From: an uncultured Verrucomicrobiales bacterium
GTDB lineage: Bacteria; Verrucomicrobiota; Verrucomicrobiia; Verrucomicrobiales; Akkermansiaceae
NCBI GenBank assembly: GCA_937905985.1
Contig: CALCWC010000005.1
Coordinates: forward strand, 1 to 16,251
Reading direction: 5' to 3'
Length of the DNA: 16,251 nt
The stretch's first letter is position 1. The number at the start of each line of letters is the position of its first letter. Of this stretch, positions 6,936 through 13,856 are shown one piece after another. The notes under the pieces are model-generated. The model searched no databases. It saw only the letters and a list, made by a program, of their open reading frames with translations, and was not told the DNA's origin. The position numbers and the translations under genes were made by a program.

Positions 6936-8276
6936 TCACGACAGCGTCTGCCGCAGACGGCAGAGCGCGTAGAGCGGGAGGTCCAGCAGCTCGTAGGAGG
7001 TGGCACCGCCCTTGGGTTGCAGGAACGGCACCTCCTGACGGTGGAAGGGGGACAGCGAGCAGCGCACGGCCTTGGAGGGCTGGTGCTGCTGGCAGTACTG
7101 CTTCAAGCTCTTGGCGCGCAGGTTGGTTTCCGCCTTCACCTCCACCGGCAGCACTTCCATGCCGTGCTGGAAAAGAAAGTCTATTTCCGCATCGGAGCGC
7201 GGCGAGGACCAATAGGAGGGAGTGATGCCGCAAACGGCGCGCAATTCCTGCTGCACGAACTGCTCCGCCAACGCGCCCTTGAATTCACGGAACACGCGGG
7301 TGCGGTCCAGCAACACGGACAAATCGAGTCCGCTCTTGGCGCCCAGTAGCCCCACATCCAGGAAAAACACCTTGAACGCGCCGTCCTCGTATGCAGAAAG
7401 CGGGATGGACGGCACCTTCACACGCGGCACCAGTTCAATCAACCCCGCATTGCGCAACCATTCCAGCGGTTCGGTCAATTGGCGCATCCGCATGTTCTGC
7501 CCAACGGCGGAGCATAGGAATTTCTTGTTCTCCCGGGCCAGCTGCCCGGGAATGGATTTCCACAGCAGCTGCACACGCGCAAGCAATTCCTTGGGAACAT
7601 GCTTGCCGAAATCCATCTCATAGCTTGCCAGCAGGCGCTCATGCTCCTTGCGGGCCTGGGAGAAATCCCCGCTCTCCGCATATTTCCTCACGGCCTCCGG
7701 CATGCCGCCCACGTAGTAGTAGCGGCGCAGCTGTTCCTCCAAATCCGAGCGGAAGGCGGTCACCATGGCCATGTCGCCCGCATGCAGCAGCTCCGCCAGC
7801 CGCGCGTACCCGGTGGCTTCCAGGAATTCCGTGAAGCACATGGGGTACAGGCGCATGAAATCCACCTTGCCCACGGGAAACCCGGAGCCCCACGTGGAGC
7901 GGATGCCCAGCTGGGAGCCCGCGGCTATCACGTGGTATTCCGGGGCCTCCTCGCAAAAGTATTTCAAGGACGTGAGCGCGGCCGGGCATTCCTGGATTTC
8001 ATCGAAGACAATCAGCGTCTCCCCAGGCTCCGGGCGGAAGCCCACCTCATACTGGATAGCTGCCAGCAGGCGCGGAATATCCGCCCCCTGCTCGAATATC
8101 TCGCGGATTTGCGGCTTGGTGTCGAAGCGTACGTACGCCGTGTTGCGGTAGCTCACGCGCCCGAACTCCTGCATCAGCCAGGTTTTTCCCACTTGGCGGG
8201 CACCCAGCAGCAGCAGCGGCTTGCGGTCCGCCCGCCCTTTCCATTGCTCCAGTTCCTGTATCGCCTCGCGCTTCAT
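6936..8276 (-). CDS. AAA_14/DUF4143 ATP-binding protein (F)
   Basis: 446 aa, same family as the ATPase at 1448-2689 but clearly a different subfamily: the two agree only in motifs. Walker A is GARQVGKT (25-32), Walker B is LIVFDEIQ (D92, E93) and the sensor region is VIAAGSQLG. The C-terminal nuclease-like core is more complete than in B: AEIDFLF (E364, D366) followed by PVEVKA (E379, K381), which matches an E-x-D...E-x-K pattern. Role unknown; an ATP-driven DNA- or NTP-related regulator or nuclease is possible. ATG start at 8276. The predicted leader is only 9 nt (AGCGAGAAA), with a consensus promoter and three tandem 33-bp repeats directly upstream. Confidence 0.93.
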   Translation of the reverse strand: MKREAIQELEQWKGRADRKPLLLLGARQVGKTWLMQEFGRVSYRNTAYVRFDTKPQIREIFEQGADIPRLLAAIQYEVGFRPEPGETLIVFDEIQECPAALTSLKYFCEEAPEYHVIAAGSQLGIRSTWGSGFPVGKVDFMRLYPMCFTEFLEATGYARLAELLHAGDMAMVTAFRSDLEEQLRRYYYVGGMPEAVRKYAESGDFSQARKEHERLLASYEMDFGKHVPKELLARVQLLWKSIPGQLARENKKFLCSAVGQNMRMRQLTEPLEWLRNAGLIELVPRVKVPSIPLSAYEDGAFKVFFLDVGLLGAKSGLDLSVLLDRTRVFREFKGALAEQFVQQELRAVCGITPSYWSSPRSDAEIDFLFQHGMEVLPVEVKAETNLRAKSLKQYCQQHQPSKAVRCSLSPFHRQEVPFLQPKGGATSYELLDLPLYALCRLRQTLS

Positions 8277-8292
8277 TTTCTCGCTGAAACGC

Positions 8293-8321
8293 TAAATAGC
8301 ACATTTACAGTGGCATGTCAA
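8293..8321 (-). promoter_or_regulatory. Promoter of DUF4143 gene F
   Basis: -35 TTGACA (8321-8316), 17-nt spacer, -10 TATTTA (8298-8293). Predicted start near 8285, 9 nt before the ATG. Confidence 0.65.
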
Positions 8322-8328
8322 TATGCAA

Positions 8329-8416
8329 TCACGTTTTTCGGGGGAACTTTGCGGGATGCCGTCACATTTTTCGGGGGAACTTTGTGGCTCATCGTCACGT
8401 TTTTCGGACGAACCTA
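8329..8416 (-). repeat. Three tandem 33-bp repeats upstream of the ATPase F promoter
   Basis: Units start at 8329, 8362 and 8395, exactly 33 bp apart. The first two share TCAC(G/A) followed by TTTTTCGGGGGAACTTTG; the third is degenerate (TTTTTCGGACGAACCTAG) and runs into the stop codon of the ankyrin gene. About 13 bp in each unit are variable. A 33-bp period is close to three helical turns, so protein bound to each unit would face the same side. The array ends 7 bp before the -35 box, an operator or activator position. Confidence 0.85.
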
Positions 8417-9406
8417 GGGAGAAAGGAGGTTCTCCCGCACGCAGTCGCGGGGCGTTTCGCCCTTGTCGTTCTTGATGTTCCAGTCTGCGCCGCAATCCAT
8501 GAGCGCGCCGAAGAGGGAGAATTCAACAATGCCCTCGTGGTATACCCCGGCGGCCATGTGGAGGGGGGTGTTGCCGTGCAGCACGTTGATGTTGGGGTCC
8601 GCGCCAAGGTCCACCAGCAGCTCGATGAGCCCGCAGGCCGTCTTGGTTTTCTCAGGGTCGAGGAAACCGCCGCCGTAGTGCCAGATGACCTCCGCCAGCG
8701 GCGGCAGGGAGATGCGGCTCTCGTACATCTTGTATTCCGCTCGCCGGTTCGGCGAGGTTCCGGACTGGATGATCCGTCTCACGGCCTCCTTGTCGCCTTT
8801 CATGATGGCTTGCGTGAGCGCATCGTGGGAAACAACGCCCACCCCCGCGCCGTCCCGGTCGTTGAAGAGCAGGCGCACGTCGCCGAGCAGCTTCTCGTTC
8901 ACCACCAAGAGGAAATCGTCTATCACCACACGCACGGAGGGTGGCAGATCCACGCCCCGCGCCTTGAGCTGCCCGCGCACAAAGGCATCGTATGCCTGGC
9001 GGGCTTCGGGCGCCTCCAGGCAATGCATCTTTTCCTGGGGATCGTACCACTGGCTTGCCTTGAAGAATTGAAAGAATTCCTCCCCCCAGCGAGGCGTCTC
9101 GACCATCCTATAGCTCAGCTGAAAAAAGTTGTCGCCCTCCCGGCGTTGGCAGTACTGGATGGCGGTACAGAGGAAATCCACAATCTCCGCTGCCGATACG
9201 CCTTCCTTGAACCGGACGCTGTAGGTTGTGTAGGCCTTCCCTTGCTCCGCCGCCAGGGTTGCCTTCTCACAGGTGGGCAGAGGCGGCGCTGCCGGCGGCT
9301 CATCGGCCAGGGTGGTGCAAAACAGGCATGCCACCGCGGCCACGGCAGCCATGCATGACGCCGCCAATCGGCGGACTGATTGTCTCATCGCGTTTTTCGT
9401 TTTCAT
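8414..9406 (-). CDS. Secreted ankyrin-repeat protein
   Basis: 330 aa from the ATG at 9406. An earlier in-frame ATG (9451) lies at the -35 of the predicted promoter and is rejected. Signal peptide at about 1-34 (RR near residue 12, hydrophobic 17-32). Residues 50-190 are an unrecognised domain with several Cys. The C-terminal third holds about three ankyrin repeats: 194-220 (GDKEAVRRIIQSG), 233-272 (LIELLVDLGADPN) and 277-318 (GNTPLHMAAG...LMDCGADWN). Ankyrin repeats mediate protein binding; no enzyme motif is seen. It is transcribed divergently from the LpxR operon. The stop lies within the third 33-bp repeat of the next gene's control region. Confidence 0.85.
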   Translation of the reverse strand: MKTKNAMRQSVRRLAASCMAAVAAVACLFCTTLADEPPAAPPLPTCEKATLAAEQGKAYTTYSVRFKEGVSAAEIVDFLCTAIQYCQRREGDNFFQLSYRMVETPRWGEEFFQFFKASQWYDPQEKMHCLEAPEARQAYDAFVRGQLKARGVDLPPSVRVVIDDFLLVVNEKLLGDVRLLFNDRDGAGVGVVSHDALTQAIMKGDKEAVRRIIQSGTSPNRRAEYKMYESRISLPPLAEVIWHYGGGFLDPEKTKTACGLIELLVDLGADPNINVLHGNTPLHMAAGVYHEGIVEFSLFGALMDCGADWNIKNDKGETPRDCVRENLLSP

Positions 9407-9422
9407 GGTGTTTCCATACCCT

Positions 9423-9451
9423 ATAATACACGCCGGAGGCAAAATGCACAA
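9423..9451 (-). promoter_or_regulatory. Promoter of the ankyrin gene
   Basis: -10 TATTAT (9428-9423) preceded by TG, 17-nt spacer, weak -35 TTGTGC (9451-9446). Predicted start about 9417, 10-11 nt before the ATG. Confidence 0.5.
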
Positions 9452-9502
9452 AAAAAATGAAACAAATGTAAAAAATGACGGGAAACGCTAGGTCGGTTCT
9501 CC

Positions 9503-9531
9503 TTGACACATCCGGGCTGCGGGAGTATACA
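9503..9531 (+). promoter_or_regulatory. Promoter of the LpxR-ResB-CcsA operon
   Basis: -35 TTGACA (9503-9508), 17-nt spacer, -10 TATACA (9526-9531). The expected +1 is 9538-9539, the A of the ATG, so the transcript should be leaderless. Confidence 0.7.
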
Positions 9532-9538
9532 GTCAGGC

Positions 9539-10516
9539 ATGAGCGCGATTCCCTGGGTCGTCATGGCGGCAGCCTCTGCCGTATCCTACTTCACCAACCC
9601 CATAGCGGCGCCCGGCGAGCCCGGGTACACGCCAATGCCGCAGCACCACTTCCGCGTGGGGTTTGAGAACGACTGCGCCTTCAACCGCGACCGCAACTAC
9701 ACACACGGCACGCGCTTGGAGTACGTGAAGGACATACCCGGCACCACGCACAGCTACGGCATCACCCTGATGCAGAACATCTACACGCCGGAGAAGCACA
9801 CGCGGCACGCCGTGCGCAATCAGCACCCGTATGCGGGCTACCTGGCGCTGGGTGGGGCCTACCTGTTGCGCGGCAAGGACGTGGGCTGCAGCTTCGAGTT
9901 CCAGCTCGGCACGAGCGGGCGGGCATCCCTGGCCAAGGACGCGCAGAAGATGATCCACACCATCGGCGATATGGAACAGTGGAAGGGCTGGAAATACCAA
10001 GTTCCCTCCGAGCTGACCATCCAGTTCACCTCCCGCCAGGACTACCGCATGGCATTCTTCGAGACGGAGACCCGCGGCGGCTGGCAGACGGACGGCCTCG
10101 CCTATAGCCGCGAGGCCGTTGGCACCTTCGGCATCTACGGCGGTGTGGGCCTCTCCTTCCGCTTCGGCCGCAACCTGCCCAGCAACATGCGCGTCAACGG
10201 CATGGAGGCCGGCAACTTCACCCGCGGCCTTATCGATTCCCAGACCTACCGCCCGGAGGCTGCATCGTATTTCCTGGTGCTGCAGGGCGAGGTGGACTAC
10301 GTGGCGCGCGACCTGACGATTGACGGTGGCGTGTTCCACTCGTTCCGCTACAAGACGTGCAGCCGCACGCCGTGGCAGTTCCACGGACAGTTCGGCGTGG
10401 GCGCGTCCTACCACGGCATCGACTACTTCCTGGGTGCGCTGTACTACACGCGCACATACCGCACGCAGTCGCACGATTCGCTGCTCGGCTCCTTCGCTAT
10501 CTCTTGGAACTGGTAA
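9539..10516 (+). CDS. lpxR: LpxR-family lipid A 3'-O-deacylase (DUF2219)
   Basis: 325 aa outer-membrane beta-barrel enzyme. In the family it removes the 3'-acyloxyacyl chain of lipid A and softens TLR4 recognition. N-terminal export signal at about 1-24. Conserved blocks: FENDCAFNRDRNYTHGTRLEY (N44, D45, T55), HPYAGYLALG (96-105), and SLAKDAQKMIH (H140) followed by WKGWKYQ. These match the LpxR asparagine-aspartate pair and catalytic histidine. The end, FAISWNW, has the terminal aromatic residue of an outer-membrane barrel. ATG 9539 is chosen over a TTG at 9503 because the latter is the -35 box. The next gene starts 3 nt after the stop. Residue matching is from memory of the family, not from an alignment. 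Confidence 0.85.
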   Translation: MSAIPWVVMAAASAVSYFTNPIAAPGEPGYTPMPQHHFRVGFENDCAFNRDRNYTHGTRLEYVKDIPGTTHSYGITLMQNIYTPEKHTRHAVRNQHPYAGYLALGGAYLLRGKDVGCSFEFQLGTSGRASLAKDAQKMIHTIGDMEQWKGWKYQVPSELTIQFTSRQDYRMAFFETETRGGWQTDGLAYSREAVGTFGIYGGVGLSFRFGRNLPSNMRVNGMEAGNFTRGLIDSQTYRPEAASYFLVLQGEVDYVARDLTIDGGVFHSFRYKTCSRTPWQFHGQFGVGASYHGIDYFLGALYYTRTYRTQSHDSLLGSFAISWNW

Positions 10517-10519
10517 CGC

Positions 10520-11566
10520 ATGGGTACGGCAGGTCGCATGACATTGATGGCGCTCGGCGCGGGACTGGTCCTGCTGCTGGGCGGAGGTTGCCCGATATTG
10601 GGGGCGCCGGAGGTATACCGCAGCGGGGCCATGCTGGCACTGGCGGGCCTTGTGGTCATCCTGGGTCTGTGGGGCGCATACGCGCTGGGTCGCGGCAAGG
10701 TGGCGCGGCTGGTACTGGGCATGCTGTTCCTGTACATGGCTGTGGTGGGGCTGGTGACCCTGCGCACATACGGGTTGAAGGGCATCGACTACTGCGTGCA
10801 GGGCGGGCCGATGTTATTCGGCGCGGTGGGTCAGTTCTGCTATGCGCTCGTGGGTGTGATTTTCACCGCCGTGTTCGGGTATCTGGTGTCGCGCATCATG
10901 AACCGCCGCCTGTGGCTGGCGGGGCTGCACCTTTGCGTGGCGGCGGTGGTGTGCGGCGCGTTTATCGACTACGCCTTGGAGGTGAAGGAACGCATCACGG
11001 TCACCGCCAACGGAACCGCCGCGATTTCCGAGGTGCAGGGCGAGCCGCTGGATTTCTCCCTGCGCGTGCTGGACTTTCAAGAAAGCTTTTACGATGATGC
11101 GCCCACCTACTCCATGTACACCATGGAGGCCGGCGGGGCAGGGGAGGCCGTTCCCGTGGCGTGCGAGGACGGCGTGCTGCTGGCGGGTGACGCGCGCGTG
11201 CCCGTGACGGAGCTGCGCAGCGCACCGGACATGCCGCGCCCGTTCAAGGTTCTGCCGGGCAACCCGCCGCGCGTGGTGCTGCAGAACCCGCCCACCGTGC
11301 GCGAATACTCCTCCAACTGTGAAGTCACCACCACCCACCGCGGGCGGGAAGAGAAGTACACTGCCACTGTGCGCGTCAACGAGCCCCTTTCCTGCAAAGG
11401 CTGGCAGGTCTACCTGGAGGGGCACGGCATGCAAGGCGGGCAACCCGTGGTGACCCTTCTGCTGCGCCGCGCGCCGGGCCGCATCACCGTGCTCACCGGC
11501 ATGGCCGGCATCATCATCTGCACTGCCTGCTGGTGCTGGTGGAAAAAGGAGGACGACCCCGCATGA
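10520..11566 (+). CDS. ResB-like cytochrome c biogenesis protein
   Basis: 348 aa. Membrane protein of System II cytochrome c maturation, thought to deliver or hold heme for attachment to apocytochromes outside the cytoplasmic membrane. Hydrophobic segments at about 8-28, 37-57, 62-80, 100-123 and 132-150, then a large extracytoplasmic domain (about 152-320) and a final helix (326-343). LAGLHLCVAAVVCGAFID (H137) matches the conserved ResB helix with its heme-ligand histidine. NEPLSCKGWQVYLEG (about 289-303) matches the family's N-PL-y-G-fYQ motif. It is shorter than typical ResB (400 aa or more). ATG follows the lpxR stop by 3 nt, and its own TGA overlaps the CcsA start as ATGA, so the pair is translationally coupled. 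Confidence 0.82.
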   Translation: MGTAGRMTLMALGAGLVLLLGGGCPILGAPEVYRSGAMLALAGLVVILGLWGAYALGRGKVARLVLGMLFLYMAVVGLVTLRTYGLKGIDYCVQGGPMLFGAVGQFCYALVGVIFTAVFGYLVSRIMNRRLWLAGLHLCVAAVVCGAFIDYALEVKERITVTANGTAAISEVQGEPLDFSLRVLDFQESFYDDAPTYSMYTMEAGGAGEAVPVACEDGVLLAGDARVPVTELRSAPDMPRPFKVLPGNPPRVVLQNPPTVREYSSNCEVTTTHRGREEKYTATVRVNEPLSCKGWQVYLEGHGMQGGQPVVTLLLRRAPGRITVLTGMAGIIICTACWCWWKKEDDPA

Positions 11567-12321
11567 GCGCCGCCGTGTACAGCCTTACTGCCTTGTGCAT
11601 GGTGCTCTGCGCATGCTCCACGGCCTTCCATCTGGGTGGGCGCATCCACGCGGCGCGCATGTGCTTCTGCGCGGCTTGGTGGGCGGCGCTTGCCCTGCTG
11701 GTGGCGGATTGGATTCTGGCCGCCGCCCCGCCCTTCGGCAACATGCGCCACGTGCTGGCCTTCTTCCCGCTGGTGATGGCCCCCGCCGCCGTGTACCTGC
11801 GCCGCTGCCGCGACCATGACCTCTGCGGCTGGCTCGCCGCGGCATCCGCCATCGCGCTCATCGGCGCGCTGTGCATGCCCCTGCAGGCACACTGGCGCCA
11901 GATGCCCGCCCTGCAATCCCCGTGGTTCGTCCCCCATGTGACCGCCTATGTGGTCGCCTACGGCCTGATGGGCGTTTCCGCCATGCTCGCCCTCGCCTCT
12001 TTCCGCAGCAAGACCGACGAGCGCATGGGTGCGGCCGACGCCGTGGTGCGGCTCGCCTTCCCGTTCATGACCTTCGGCCTCTTCAGCGGTGCCATTTGGG
12101 CGGATGCAGCCTGGAGCGCCTACTGGGCCTGGGACATCAAAGAGGTCTGGTCCCTTATTACCTGGATTCTCTATTTGCTCTACTTTCACACATGCTCGCA
12201 TGCAGTGTTTGCCACTTGGCGTCGCCCGCTGCTGCTGCTGGGGTTTGTGGCGGTACTGATCACCTTCCTGGTGGTGAATTTCATGCCGGCGCTCAACTCG
12301 CTGCACAGCTACGCCGGGTGA
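11563..12321 (+). CDS. ccsA: CcsA/ResC-like heme handling protein
   Basis: 252 aa polytopic membrane protein, the heme-handling half of the System II cytochrome c synthetase. The tryptophan-rich WWD signature at 179-201 (AIWADAAWSAYWAWDIKEVW, then SLITW) presents heme on the outer face. Histidines that flank heme in the family are present: H125 (PHVTAY), H209 (LYFH) and H248 (SLHSYAG). About 7-8 membrane segments. ATG at 11563 is chosen because AAGGAGG (11546-11552) lies 10 nt upstream; this is the only strong Shine-Dalgarno seen in the window. No cytochrome c gene lies in the window, so the target is elsewhere. Confidence 0.9.
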   Translation: MSAAVYSLTALCMVLCACSTAFHLGGRIHAARMCFCAAWWAALALLVADWILAAAPPFGNMRHVLAFFPLVMAPAAVYLRRCRDHDLCGWLAAASAIALIGALCMPLQAHWRQMPALQSPWFVPHVTAYVVAYGLMGVSAMLALASFRSKTDERMGAADAVVRLAFPFMTFGLFSGAIWADAAWSAYWAWDIKEVWSLITWILYLLYFHTCSHAVFATWRRPLLLLGFVAVLITFLVVNFMPALNSLHSYAG

Positions 12322-12325
12322 GGCG

Positions 12326-12376
12326 GATGTTTTTCACACAGTCGGTCGCGGGTTCAAATCCCTCTCCGTGTATCCA
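12326..12376 (+). other. tRNA 3'-half-like remnant, possible attachment scar
   Basis: Immediately after the ccsA stop there is an anticodon-arm-like stretch (GATGT, loop TTTTCAC, ACAGT; anticodon UUC would be Glu). It is followed by a T arm GCGGG-TTCAAAT-CCCTC with one mismatch and an acceptor-like TCCGTGT-A. The 5' half (an ACACGGA acceptor and D arm) is absent, and the anticodon stem has a mismatch. Not a functional tRNA. Such 3' halves are left where an element recombines into a tRNA gene, and base composition and gene content change here. Confidence 0.4.
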
Positions 12377-12455
12377 ACCGGAGCCGCAGGATATTTTGAT
12401 AATTCTTCGAACATTGTGATTCAACCTGGATAGGAGTGTCTGGTAGGCATGCGTT

Positions 12456-12776
12456 GGCGTGAATCCACACCCCCATACGGGGGCGTTCCGTTGATTAGAA
12501 TGCATGGGTGGTGTCCCACGGGTTTCACCCGAGGCTATCGTCCCTACGGGAACACCCCGCCATTCGGCGGGGTTACATCCAGCGCGCCGAAGGCGCGGTG
12601 GATTACAAGTTTCATCTGGCGTTCCGCCAGATGAAACATCATTTATGCCGCGCCGACAGGCGCCTATTTCTAGTTCCGCAGGAACGTCTATCTTTAGCCA
12701 CGGTGTGAAACCCGTGGGCATCCCCGCGTGCGCGACAATTCACGGAACGCCGCCGAATGGCGGTGTGAATTCACGC
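12456..12776. repeat. 320-nt nest of long-range and local inverted repeats
   Basis: Three long-range pairings are nested: 12457-12464 with 12769-12776 (8 bp), 12483-12491 with 12742-12750 (9 bp, extendable), and 12515-12528 with 12705-12718 (14 bp perfect). Inside and around them are local hairpins: 12470-12483, 12554-12573 (8 bp, ATTC loop), 12583-12597 (6 bp, GAA loop), 12609-12637 (13 bp, TTC loop), 12650-12663, 12673-12685 and 12750-12763. AATTCAC at 12737 can instead pair with GTGAATT at 12765, giving an alternative fold. Short open frames here are in-frame accidents of the palindromes. A structured RNA or a palindromic mobile repeat are the two readings. Confidence 0.75.
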
Positions 12777-13134
12777 AAACGGTCGCCTCTCTCTGCGGTT
12801 TGTCACCTCCAATCATCGCGCCTCACACTTCCGTGCACTCCGCTAGGGGAGCCGAGGTCGGAAAATCACAGTATGCTCATTTTGAGTTGGTTGTGAAAAC
12901 ATAAAACAAAAGGAACAGCCCAAACCAGCGGTTTTTCCATGGAAAAAAGTTCGAGATTCTCGTTGCCCGATTACAAGGCACACACAGGCAATGAATTACA
13001 AGGATAGTGTGCAATCGGGGTCATCGGTATGAATTGCAAACCCTTGCCAAATCCGTGAAAGATGCCCCCTCGTCTTTCCGCCCGAGTTCAAATCCCTTTC
13101 GCTTCCCTTTTTCCCACCCGCCCTTTTTTGGCAT
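12777..13134. other. Gene-free stretch between the two structured blocks
   Basis: No coding region or RNA gene recognised. It contains a 16-bp perfect palindrome TTTTTCCATGGAAAAA at 12932-12947 and two copies of ATTACAAG (12970 and 12995). A second TTCAAATCCC, a T-loop-like motif near 13087, has no pairing stem around it. Confidence 0.5.
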
Positions 13135-13426
13135 GTCCCGAAGGAAAGGGAAGGGCTGGTTTTCTAGAGCGCCTGCGCCATACGGCGGTATCCTGTCTAC
13201 ACGCGTAGTCGGGATTTTCCCTCGAACTTCCTTTCCCACGGCTCGTTACCTCCCCGCAGTTGCTTCAGGCGCGCCCCTCGCGCCCTCACCCCTTCGGGGC
13301 AGAAGCTCCGCTTCTGGCTAATCTGCCTTACCGCCGTCGGTAGCTTTGTTCTTCAGGTCTGGGATTCCGCATCATCGCGGCTCCTTGCGGACTTTCACCG
13401 CAGTACGCATATCGCGTCGGTCGTAC
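13135..13426 (-). ncRNA. Structured block, possible ORF-less group II intron remnant
   Basis: Read on minus it begins GTACGACC (13426-13419), similar to the GUGCG-type 5' end of group II introns. A TGCGG-TGAAAGT-CCGCA hairpin follows (13402-13386). Several tight hairpins come next: 13300-13316 (7 bp), 13289-13299 (4 bp, TTC/GAA loop) and 13268-13284 (6 bp), then GAGCCGTGGGAAAGG-like purine-rich joints. Its start lies 4 nt after a terminator-like hairpin, the site preference of group IIC introns. There is no reverse transcriptase frame, and I could not place a convincing domain V (AGC...GAAA...) on either side. It may instead be another kind of structured RNA. Confidence 0.35.
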
Positions 13427-13430
13427 AGAG

Positions 13431-13465
13431 ATTACATCGAGGTAGAAAGCCTACCTCGATGTAAT
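13431..13465 (-). terminator. 15-bp hairpin after lipoprotein gene K
   Basis: ATTACATCGAGGTAG (13431-13445) pairs perfectly with CTACCTCGATGTAAT (13451-13465) around a 5-nt loop, starting 7 nt past the TAA of gene K. No T run follows on the minus strand (it reads CTCT then GTACGACC). It may be a terminator whose T tract was displaced by an insertion, or a bidirectional structure. Confidence 0.6.
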
Positions 13466-13472
13466 TACAAGT

Positions 13473-13856
13473 TTAGTTGTTTGGTAGCTGAAAAAGATAA
13501 TTCATGAATTCTTTGTCCTCGTCGCCGCACTTTCGTTTATATTGGCGTATGGATAAAGGAGAAATATAAACATATGAGCTGTTACTGTATAAGTAAACTT
13601 GGGTACCATTAGGAAAATGTAATGCTATTTCAGGGACTGCCGCCTCCGCCAACGTTAACCAATAGCTTTGCTTGTTGTAATAATTTAACCATTGGTCAAG
13701 TATTTGGCGAGATTTTGCGTCATTTGGATAATCAAACCTATGTTTAATAGAGCCTGTGTCATATACCAAACACCTAATGTTGCCGTTTCGTGTAAGTTTG
13801 GGTGCTGAACATGAACACATTATTCCCAGCAAGCTAGATAATAATAAGAATCTCAT
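13473..13856 (-). CDS. Small putative lipoprotein (K), possible immunity protein
   Basis: 127 aa, not recognised. N-terminal hydrophobic segment MRFLLLSSLLGIMCSC with two candidate lipidation cysteines (C14, C16) in an imperfect lipobox, then a polar, Tyr/Asn-rich domain of about 110 residues with no enzyme motif. AT-rich codon use unlike the core genes. The ATG overlaps the TGA of an upstream peptide remnant as ATGA. Position behind a truncated rhs gene and beside other short exported proteins suggests an immunity or orphan accessory protein. This is inference from context only. Confidence 0.65.
   Translation of the reverse strand: MRFLLLSSLLGIMCSCSAPKLTRNGNIRCLVYDTGSIKHRFDYPNDAKSRQILDQWLNYYNKQSYWLTLAEAAVPEIALHFPNGTQVYLYSNSSYVYISPLSIRQYKRKCGDEDKEFMNYLFQLPNN

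Noticed and set aside
6871..7233. N-terminal extension of the HtrA open frame
   Set aside because: It overlaps the end of ATPase F in another frame and lacks a signal peptide; GTG at 6870 gives a proper one just after a promoter.
8292..8495. Minus-strand open frame through the 33-bp repeats (SSPEK-type repeats)
   Set aside because: 33 bp is 11 codons, so any frame stays open; it is an artefact of the DNA repeat and lies over promoter F.
9533..10474. Minus-strand open frame of 313 codons opposite lpxR
   Set aside because: Shadow of lpxR; Ala/Val/His-rich with no domain.
12504..12896. Open frames in the palindrome nest
   Set aside because: Their peptides follow the hairpin sequences, have no start signal and no family resemblance.
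13080..13100. Second tRNA-like TTCAAATCCC
   Set aside because: No T stem or other arms can be paired around it.
13007..13321. Plus-strand open frame of 104 codons
   Set aside because: It crosses the structured block and reads as a low-complexity product of hairpins; no coding character.
12456..13465. CRISPR array
   Set aside because: The hairpins differ in sequence and spacing; no direct repeat of constant length with spacers, and no cas genes.
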